Positions 1 to 5,712 of a stretch of DNA of 7,133 nucleotides are shown in pieces. Made by a program: the position numbers and the translations under genes. The DNA comes from CAMPJM01 sp964440915 (GTDB lineage: Bacteria > Bacteroidota > Bacteroidia > Cytophagales > Cyclobacteriaceae): assembly GCA_964440915.1 (NCBI GenBank), contig CAYTTV010000102.1, positions 1 to 7,133 on the forward strand, given 5' to 3'. Within the stretch, counting starts at the first letter, position 1, and each line of letters opens with the position of its first letter. The notes below the pieces were generated by a model, which was given only the letters and a program-made list of their open reading frames with translations, was not told the origin of the DNA and searched no databases.

Positions 1-44
1 ATTGAAGACTTCGAAAACTGTAATTGTCGATCGATGATGAGTGC

Positions 45-54
45 TATCATGATA
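45..54 (+). promoter_or_regulatory. Palindromic TATCATGATA element upstream of the GH27 gene
   Basis: A perfect 10-bp palindrome begins 46 nt before the GH27 start codon. Its TATCAT half resembles a -10 box, and a weak -35-like TTGTCG lies at 24-29 with a 15-nt spacer. The same TATCAT lies 46 nt before the GH26 start codon. It could be a promoter core or a regulator half-site. I see no clear Bacteroidota-type TAnnTTTG box in the 90-nt leader, so the call is tentative. Confidence 0.3.
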
Positions 55-57
55 AAC

Positions 58-84
58 TACTAACTAACTATAATTACTAACTAA
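58..84 (+). repeat. Direct repeat TACTAACTAA in the GH27 leader
   Basis: The 10-mer TACTAACTAA occurs at 58-67 and again at 75-84, giving a 17-nt period, within a leader made almost only of TAACTA-like words that runs up to the start codon. The tract is A/T-rich, has stops in several frames and contains no Shine-Dalgarno-like purine run. It probably forms an unstructured translation-initiation region. A regulatory role is possible but unsupported. Confidence 0.5.
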
Positions 85-90
85 TTAACT

Positions 91-1347
91 ATGAAAAGCA
101 TACTACTGTCACTTCTATTATTCTCTTTTTTAGCGCCAGTGTCTATTTACGGGCAAGGAAACAAAGTGGATCCTGGACATTTGAAATATGAAGAACTGGC
201 TTTGACACCGCCCATGGGCTGGAACAGTTGGAACAAATTCGCTTGCAATGTGGATGAGCAACTGATTAGAGAAACAGCAGATGCCATGGTGTCATCTGGT
301 ATGAAAGACGCTGGTTATATTTATATCAATATAGATGACTGCTGGCACGGGCAAAGGGATAGCTTGGGTTTTATGCACCCCAATCCTGAGCGTTTTCCTT
401 CCGGCATGAAGGCATTGGCCGATTACGTGCATTCAAAAGGCTTGAAATTAGGTATTTACTCCGATGCGGGCTGGGAGACTTGTGGTGGGCATCCGGGTAG
501 CCGAGGCTATGAGTTTCAAGATGCGCAAATGTATGCTGAATGGGGCATTGATTACTTGAAATATGATTGGTGTAATACTCAGGGATTGAATGCAGAAGGT
601 GCTTATATGACCATTGGGGCAGCTTTGATAAATGCCGGAAGGCCTATGGTGCTGAGCATCTGTGAATGGGGCGATAATGAGCCATGGAAATGGGGAAAAA
701 GTGTCGGGCATCTCTGGCGCACGACAGGCGATATCTACAATTGCTTTGACTGTATAAAAGATCATGGCTCTTGGAAATCTTGGGGTGTGTTACAGATTTT
801 TGATATGCAAAAAGGATTGAGAGAGTATGCTGGCCCTGGACATTGGAATGATCCAGATATGCTAGAAATAGGGAATGGAATGCCTGTGAATGAGGAAAGA
901 GCCCACTTCGCTATGTGGAGTATGTTGGCGGCTCCCCTTATTGCAGGAAATGATTTGCGCGATATGTCAAAAGAAACGTTGGAAGTGCTTACCAATAAAG
1001 AGGTGATTGCTGTAAACCAAGATTCATTGGGTATTCAGGGCTTTCAATATTTGACCCCAGATAATAATAAAGACTTGGAAATATGGTTTAAACCTCTTCA
1101 GAATGGAGAATGGGCAGTAATGTTCCTTAACCGTGGAGAAACTACCCAAAAAGTCAATTTCAATTGGGTAAATGAGAAGGTGGAGGATGAAATATTTGAT
1201 AAGGCAGCCGATTTCGACAAAACCACTTATAGTGTGCGCGACCTTTGGACCAAGAAAAATATTGGGACCACAAAAAAAATATTCAAGACAGAAATTCCTT
1301 CTAAGGATGTGGCCATGTTGAGGTTGACGCCGAGGGGGAAAAAGTAG
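91..1347 (+). CDS. Secreted GH27 alpha-galactosidase
   Basis: This enzyme should release terminal alpha-linked galactose, such as the alpha-1,6 side groups of galactomannan, by the retaining mechanism of family GH27. A signal peptide covers about residues 1-21 (hydrophobic core, likely cut after IYG). The (beta/alpha)8 catalytic domain spans about 35-315. It opens with TPPMGWNSWN (39-48), carries NIDDCW (80-85), and has the nucleophile Asp159 in YLKYDWC and the acid/base Asp214 in LWRTTGDI. GPGHWNDPDML (248-258) is also typical. The CEWG loop at 191-194 and the DDCW aspartates favour alpha-galactosidase over alpha-N-acetylgalactosaminidase or beta-L-arabinopyranosidase. A C-terminal beta-domain follows (about 320-415). 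The 418-residue length is normal for the family. There is no T9SS domain and no lipobox, so I infer a periplasmic or Sec-secreted soluble protein. The downstream mannanase and GH9 enzyme support a role on galactomannan-type hemicellulose. Confidence 0.95.
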   Translation: MKSILLSLLLFSFLAPVSIYGQGNKVDPGHLKYEELALTPPMGWNSWNKFACNVDEQLIRETADAMVSSGMKDAGYIYINIDDCWHGQRDSLGFMHPNPERFPSGMKALADYVHSKGLKLGIYSDAGWETCGGHPGSRGYEFQDAQMYAEWGIDYLKYDWCNTQGLNAEGAYMTIGAALINAGRPMVLSICEWGDNEPWKWGKSVGHLWRTTGDIYNCFDCIKDHGSWKSWGVLQIFDMQKGLREYAGPGHWNDPDMLEIGNGMPVNEERAHFAMWSMLAAPLIAGNDLRDMSKETLEVLTNKEVIAVNQDSLGIQGFQYLTPDNNKDLEIWFKPLQNGEWAVMFLNRGETTQKVNFNWVNEKVEDEIFDKAADFDKTTYSVRDLWTKKNIGTTKKIFKTEIPSKDVAMLRLTPRGKK

Positions 1348-1389
1348 GCAATTGGCAAATTGCAATGGAATCCTTTCTAGGGGATTGCC
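1348..1389 (+). repeat. Self-complementary spacer after GH27, next to the gap
   Basis: Directly after the GH27 stop codon lies a segment rich in GCAAT/ATTGC words. GCAATT (1348-1353) and AATTGC (1358-1363) form a 6-bp stem around a 4-nt loop. AATCC (1369-1373) pairs with GGATT (1382-1386). An outer GGCAAT (1347-1352) can pair with ATTGCC (1384-1389). No T-run follows before the N block, so a rho-independent terminator is not shown. It may be part of an intergenic repeat that stopped the assembly. Confidence 0.4.
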
Positions 1390-1398
1390 ACAATTTTC

Positions 1399-1498
1399 NN
1401 NNNNNNNNNNNNNNNNNNNNNNNNNNNNNNNNNNNNNNNNNNNNNNNNNNNNNNNNNNNNNNNNNNNNNNNNNNNNNNNNNNNNNNNNNNNNNNNNNN
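1399..1498. other. Assembly gap (100 N)
   Basis: Exactly 100 consecutive N separate the GH27 and GH26 genes. A run of exactly 100 is the usual placeholder for a scaffold gap of unknown size, so the true distance between the genes and any content here are unknown. Open frames that read across this block are artefacts. Confidence 0.97.
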
Positions 1499-1523
1499 TT
1501 TGGATGTTTGGGAGCATAGTTTT

Positions 1524-1551
1524 TTGACACCGATGTCTCTGAAATTATCAT
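1524..1551 (+). promoter_or_regulatory. Candidate promoter of the GH26 gene
   Basis: TTGACA at 1524-1529, preceded by a T-run, is followed after 16 nt by TATCAT at 1546-1551. This is a good match to a general -35/-10 pair. The TATCAT begins 46 nt before the GH26 start codon, the same spacing as the TATCAT before GH27. A small dyad ACTTC-G-GAAGT (1558-1568) lies in the predicted leader. Bacteroidota primary sigma factors usually prefer a TAnnTTTG -7 element, which is absent here, so the assignment is uncertain. Confidence 0.35.
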
Positions 1552-1591
1552 AACGAAACTTCGGAAGTCTTTAAAAAATAAAAAGAAACTT

Positions 1592-3262
1592 ATGAAAATG
1601 AATTTTACAAAAGTAAGCCATCTGATTTTAGCAGTCTTATTGTGCGCAGCTTCTGCACATGCTCAAAAGTATGAGGCAGAAGATGCCGTGTTAACAAATG
1701 GCGCAAAAAAAATAGACTGTGCTAGCTGTTCCGAGGGTGCAGCCGTAGATATGGGGGAAGGTAACATAGCCATCAATGTCAACATTCAGGCAAGCGGTTT
1801 TTATAATATATATCTTCATGCATCATCACCAGGGGGAGAAAAAACCAACATCATTCGAATAGGGGAGCATTCTGCCAACTTTCTTATAGAGCAAGGCAGT
1901 TCGTATGCTTCCATCAAAACCGCAAGCACTTTTCCTCTCAGTCCCGGAAAGCATACCATCGAAATTGTCAAATCTTGGGGTTGGATCAATATAGATTATC
2001 TGGAGCTTGAAAAGGTGGAACCATTTGACAAATCGCAGCTTACTCAGACTTTGGTAAGCCCCAATCCTACTCCCGAGGCATCAGCGTTGTATGGTTTTCT
2101 GCTCGATCACTACGGGAAAAGGATCATCTCAGGGGTGATGACACTCAATAGCTTTGATGAATCTAACTGGTTGAAAGAAAACACCGGGAAAGAGCCTGCC
2201 ATGCTGGGAATTGATTTTATGCATAGCGGCAGAGAATACACCTGGTATGATGATGAAGAACCTATTAAAGATGCCAAAACTTGGTACGGAAGAAATGGGA
2301 TCCCTGCCCTGATGTGGCATTGGCGCGATCCGTCCCGAACAACAGAAGAGTTTTATACGGCGGGAACAAATTTTGATATTTCCAAAATCACCGATGAGTC
2401 CTCTACAGAATACATCGCTATGGTAGAGGATATCGATTATATAGCGGGATTATTGAAGAAGTTGCAGGATGACAATGTGCCAATAATATGGCGACCTTTG
2501 CATGAAGCTGCCGGTGGCTGGTTTTGGTGGGGAGCCAAAGGAGCAGAGCCACTTAAAAAACTCTGGATATTAATGTTCGATAGAATGGTGAACCATCATG
2601 GATTGAACAACCTGATTTGGGTATGGACAAGCGAGCCGGGTGACGCTGATTGGTATCCTGGTGATGAATATGTGGATATAGTAGGTAGAGATATATACAA
2701 GCAAGGCGATCACAGTTCACAAATCATGGAGTTTAGTGCCTTGAACGATCAGTTTGAAGGAAAGAAAATGATCTCCCTGAGTGAGGTTGGTTCATTTCCC
2801 GATGTAGAGGCACTTGTAAAAGACCATGCTGACTGGTCGTGGTACATGCCTTGGTACGGAAATTTCACCAGAGATAGCGAACACAACAGTCTTGATTTAT
2901 GGAAAAAAATGTTTGCCCATGAGTACGTGTTGACGTTGGATGAAATGCCCGATCTCAAAAATTATGAAAGACAGGAGGTGGAGGATGTAGAAAGACCTAC
3001 AGCACCGGTTACTACCGGATTTAGAAATCCAACACAAAAGCCTGCATCTTTTATGGCTTTTCCTACTTTGGTTACCCATGAGCTGACCATAGAAAGTGAC
3101 AAGGGGATTCGCAACGTACAAGTGCTGAATACGATTGGAACAACAGTGTTGGAGCACAATGCACAAGGAAATAGCCTCATAGTCTCTTTTACGTCTTTGC
3201 CTTCGGGCGTTTACTTCTTGAAAGTGAATGGTGCAGAAACTGTGAGGGTATTGAAATTATAA
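1592..3262 (+). CDS. Secreted GH26 beta-1,4-mannanase with CBM35-like module and T9SS C-terminal domain
   Basis: This is most likely an endo-beta-1,4-mannanase cutting the mannan backbone at or outside the cell surface. A signal peptide spans 1-24 (cut after AHA). Residues about 26-143 form a CBM35/CBM6-like carbohydrate-binding module that starts with YEAED and ends with GWINIDYLEL. The GH26 catalytic domain covers about 160-455. It has the acid/base Glu305 in WRPLHEAAGGWFWWG, the nucleophile Glu398 in SLSEVGSFPD, and substrate-site words MWHWRDPS (241-248) and WVWTSEP (343-349). A short Pro/Thr-containing linker (about 460-485) leads to a 70-residue T9SS type A sorting domain (about 486-556) with FPTLVTHELTI, LPSGVYFLKV and a basic-hydrophobic VRVLKL end. 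The chosen ATG follows an A-rich leader; a second ATG two codons later is possible. Residual doubt is about substrate, because some GH26 members act on beta-1,3-xylan or mixed glucans. Confidence 0.93.
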   Translation: MKMNFTKVSHLILAVLLCAASAHAQKYEAEDAVLTNGAKKIDCASCSEGAAVDMGEGNIAINVNIQASGFYNIYLHASSPGGEKTNIIRIGEHSANFLIEQGSSYASIKTASTFPLSPGKHTIEIVKSWGWINIDYLELEKVEPFDKSQLTQTLVSPNPTPEASALYGFLLDHYGKRIISGVMTLNSFDESNWLKENTGKEPAMLGIDFMHSGREYTWYDDEEPIKDAKTWYGRNGIPALMWHWRDPSRTTEEFYTAGTNFDISKITDESSTEYIAMVEDIDYIAGLLKKLQDDNVPIIWRPLHEAAGGWFWWGAKGAEPLKKLWILMFDRMVNHHGLNNLIWVWTSEPGDADWYPGDEYVDIVGRDIYKQGDHSSQIMEFSALNDQFEGKKMISLSEVGSFPDVEALVKDHADWSWYMPWYGNFTRDSEHNSLDLWKKMFAHEYVLTLDEMPDLKNYERQEVEDVERPTAPVTTGFRNPTQKPASFMAFPTLVTHELTIESDKGIRNVQVLNTIGTTVLEHNAQGNSLIVSFTSLPSGVYFLKVNGAETVRVLKL

Positions 3263-3309
3263 TGTTATAGCCTTTCGTCTAGCGTATAAATGACCAAACA
3301 AAGAAAATA

Positions 3310-5073
3310 ATGAAGAGTAGCGTCAAAATAACTTTATGCATCTGCATGGTGGCTTTTTATGCTTGTACAGATTCTACTTCAAATGGAAATGTTAAGACCA
3401 ATCAAATTGGCTATTATCCAAATGGTCCCAAGTTAGCTATTGTAGAAGGGGAGAAGCACGGAGCGAATTTCTTTATTATTTCATATGATGAAAAAGACAC
3501 GGTGTATTCTGGGAAACTAGGAGAGAAACGAACTTCTCAGTTTTCTGGCGATATCACGCATATCGTTGATTTTTCAGCTTTTCAGGATACTGGTATTTAC
3601 GTGCTGTCAGTAGAAAATGTGGGTAAATCGTATCCTTTTCAGATAAGACCTAATGTGCACCAAAGTTTGGCAAAGGCAGCCATCAAGAGCTATTACTTTC
3701 AAAGAATGTCAATTGACCTTCCTGAACAGTTTGCGGGCAAATGGGCCCGACCTGCAGGCCATCCCGATACAGTGGTACTTGTTCATGCTTCTGCTGTATC
3801 TCCCAATCGACCTGAAAATACAGTGATTTCTGCTCCTAAGGGCTGGTACGATGCAGGCGACTATAACAAATACGTAGTGAATAGCGGCATTACCATGGGC
3901 ACTTTGCTCTCTTTGTATGAAGACTTTCCTGACTATATCGATAAGCTAACGGTAGGAATTCCTGAAAGCGACAATGAGATTCCTGATTTATTGGATGAGG
4001 TATTATGGAACCTCCGATGGATGTTGGCCATGCAAGATCCCAACGACGGTGGCGTTTATCATAAGCTGACAGCAGCAGGTTTTGAAGGGATGATTATGCC
4101 CGATGAGGCTAATTCGCCCCGATATGTAGTGCAGAAATCAACCACTGCCACACTCAATTTTGCAGCAGTATTGGCACAGTCTGCCCGTATCTTTAAGGCG
4201 TATGAAGTACAGTTGCCCGGACTAGCCGACTCTTGTCTCCATGCTGGTGTCAGTGCATGGAACTGGGCCATTGAAAATCCTGATCAGCTTTATGATCAAC
4301 CTGCTTTAAATAAGAGCTTTGACCCTAATATTACGACTGGAGCTTATGGCGACAGCGATCCAAGTGATGAATTTATATGGGCTGCCTCGGAGCTTTGGAT
4401 CACTACCAACGACGATCAGTTTTTAAAGCACATCTCGATAGCTGATACGATTCAACTTCCTTCGTGGAATCAGGTGAGTGCATTAGGGTACTATTCTTTG
4501 TTACGGCATGGCCTTAGCATAGAGGCTGATCATCCCGAAATGTTGGATGCCTTAAAATCAAAATTGATCTTATTTGCTGAGTCACTTCTTGAAGGTGTCC
4601 CAGGCAATGCCTATGCAACTGTCATGGGAGGCTCCGAGCAGGATTTTGTTTGGGGAAGCAATGCCGTGGCGGCCAACCAAAGCATTGCTTTGATACAGGC
4701 TTATCTGCATACCGAAGAGCAGCAATACTTAGCTGCCGCACTTTCAAATCTTGACTATATTTTGGGCAGAAATGCAACAGGTTATTCTTATGTGACAGGA
4801 TACGGCAGCAAAACACCAATGCATCCGCATCATCGCCCTTCAGTAGCAGATGACATAAAAGAGCCTGTGCCCGGGTTTCTGGCGGGTGGCCCCAATCCTG
4901 GGCAGCAAGACAACTGCTTTGGCTATCCTTCCAAGGTCGCCGATAAATCTTATGTAGATTCCGACTGCTCTTATGCTGCCAATGAGGTCGCCATTAATTG
5001 GAATGCTCCATTGGTGTACCTCGCCACTTCCATAGAAATCTTACAAAAAGATCTGGCAAATCCGTCCAAATAG
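3310..5073 (+). CDS. GH9 beta-1,4-glucanase (cellulase) with N-terminal Ig-like domain, probable lipoprotein
   Basis: This predicted inverting glycoside hydrolase acts on beta-1,4-glucosidic bonds in cellulose or glucomannan. The N-terminus (1-19) is hydrophobic and ends in FYAC, giving a candidate lipid-modified Cys19, although F-Y-A is a poor lipobox. A CelD-type Ig-like domain (about 27-112) starts with VKTNQIGYYPNGPKLA. The (alpha/alpha)6 GH9 domain spans about 120-580. It carries the DAGDYNKY motif with catalytic-base Asp181/Asp184, and a His motif at 493-509 (SYVTGYGSK through HPHHR) that fits GH9 signature 1 residue by residue. YVDSDCSYAANE with acid Glu559, then VAINWNA, fits signature 2. 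The domain appears intact. The 47-nt spacer after GH26 has no convincing promoter or terminator, so joint transcription with GH26 is plausible. Endo-acting, processive or cello-oligosaccharide activity cannot be told apart from sequence alone. Confidence 0.93.
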   Translation: MKSSVKITLCICMVAFYACTDSTSNGNVKTNQIGYYPNGPKLAIVEGEKHGANFFIISYDEKDTVYSGKLGEKRTSQFSGDITHIVDFSAFQDTGIYVLSVENVGKSYPFQIRPNVHQSLAKAAIKSYYFQRMSIDLPEQFAGKWARPAGHPDTVVLVHASAVSPNRPENTVISAPKGWYDAGDYNKYVVNSGITMGTLLSLYEDFPDYIDKLTVGIPESDNEIPDLLDEVLWNLRWMLAMQDPNDGGVYHKLTAAGFEGMIMPDEANSPRYVVQKSTTATLNFAAVLAQSARIFKAYEVQLPGLADSCLHAGVSAWNWAIENPDQLYDQPALNKSFDPNITTGAYGDSDPSDEFIWAASELWITTNDDQFLKHISIADTIQLPSWNQVSALGYYSLLRHGLSIEADHPEMLDALKSKLILFAESLLEGVPGNAYATVMGGSEQDFVWGSNAVAANQSIALIQAYLHTEEQQYLAAALSNLDYILGRNATGYSYVTGYGSKTPMHPHHRPSVADDIKEPVPGFLAGGPNPGQQDNCFGYPSKVADKSYVDSDCSYAANEVAINWNAPLVYLATSIEILQKDLANPSK

Positions 5074-5081
5074 TATCAATT

Positions 5082-5096
5082 CCCTTAAATTTAGGG
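5082..5096 (+). promoter_or_regulatory. Short dyad immediately before bioD
   Basis: CCCT at 5082-5085 and AGGG at 5093-5096 form a 4-bp GC-rich stem around a TAAATTT loop, with two further A/T pairs possible inside. The dyad ends one base before the bioD start codon and fills much of the 24-nt spacer after GH9. It lacks a T-run, so it is not a normal terminator, and it does not resemble the GTAAAC-type BirA operator. A role in limiting bioD translation is conceivable but not shown. Confidence 0.25.
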
Positions 5097-5097
5097 T

Positions 5098-5712
5098 ATG
5101 AGATATTTTATTACTGCCATTGGTACCGACAGCGGCAAAACATTGGCTAGTGCCATTTTACTTACTGCCCTAAGAGCTAACTATTGGAAACCCATTCAGG
5201 CAGGTTTTCCTACAGACACCAATACTTTAAGAGAATGGCTGCCTGATCAAGAGACAAGGTTCTATAAAGAGGCCTATGCACTCAAGATGGCAGCTTCGCC
5301 CCACGCCGCAGCGTTGGCAGAAAATACCAGCATCAGTATCCGAGATATACTTGTGCCCGATTCCACGGACAGGCCGTTGGTGATTGAAGGCGCCGGGGGA
5401 CTGATGGTGCCGCTCAACGATAGGGAGTTTATGATAGACTTGGCCTTGTATGTCGACGCCGAAATCATACTTGTTGCCGATCTTTATTTAGGCAGCATCA
5501 ACCATACCTTGCTGTCTGTCGATTTGCTCAAAAGTAGAGGGTGCAAAGTCAAAGGCATTATTTTTAACGGCCCTGAAAACGAGGCTTCCCAAGAGTTTAT
5601 CCTCAACTATGCTCAATTTCCGCTATTATTGCACATCAAACCCGAAAAGGAAATAAACACCAGGGTTATCAACCGTTATGCAATGGCGCTTTTGAAAGAA
5701 TGGAATCGATGA
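5098..5712 (+). CDS. bioD: ATP-dependent dethiobiotin synthetase BioD
   Basis: This cytoplasmic enzyme carboxylates 7,8-diaminopelargonate with CO2 and ATP to form the ureido ring of dethiobiotin, the step before biotin synthase. The N-terminus YFITAIGTDSGKTLAS (3-18) aligns without gaps to the modified P-loop of E. coli BioD, and Lys14-Thr15 are kept. The substrate-site lysine is Lys31 in KPIQAG. SPHAAA (67-72), VIEGAGGLMVPL (95-106) and LGSINHTLLS (131-140) are further family motifs. At 204 residues it is slightly short for the family but covers all motifs. One oddity is that the first P-loop glycine of the E. coli enzyme aligns with Ala7. The start codon lies 24 nt after the GH9 stop, and the stop overlaps bioA, so the two bio genes form a translationally coupled pair. 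Confidence 0.94.
   Translation: MRYFITAIGTDSGKTLASAILLTALRANYWKPIQAGFPTDTNTLREWLPDQETRFYKEAYALKMAASPHAAALAENTSISIRDILVPDSTDRPLVIEGAGGLMVPLNDREFMIDLALYVDAEIILVADLYLGSINHTLLSVDLLKSRGCKVKGIIFNGPENEASQEFILNYAQFPLLLHIKPEKEINTRVINRYAMALLKEWNR

Noticed and set aside
1..63. Possible 3' end of an upstream gene (frame 1 open to a TAA at 61-63)
   Set aside because: Only 20 codons with no recognisable motif, overlapping the palindrome and leader of GH27; there is too little sequence to support a gene.
448..995. Minus-strand open frames inside the GH27 gene
   Set aside because: They lie opposite a gene with intact catalytic motifs and show no recognisable protein features; they are shadows of its codon use.
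1365..1553. Open frame on the + strand, and one on the - strand (1024-1551), reading through the N block
   Set aside because: Both depend on unknown bases being read as codons, and the known flanks show no family motif; the - strand frame also lies over the 3' end of GH27.
3263..3309. Promoter or terminator between GH26 and GH9
   Set aside because: TATAAA at 3285-3290 resembles a -10 box, but no -35 partner at fitting distance and no TAnnTTTG box is seen, and there is no stem with a T-run.
5074..5097. BirA operator for the biotin genes
   Set aside because: No GTAAAC...GTTTAC-type inverted repeat is present in the 24-nt spacer before bioD.
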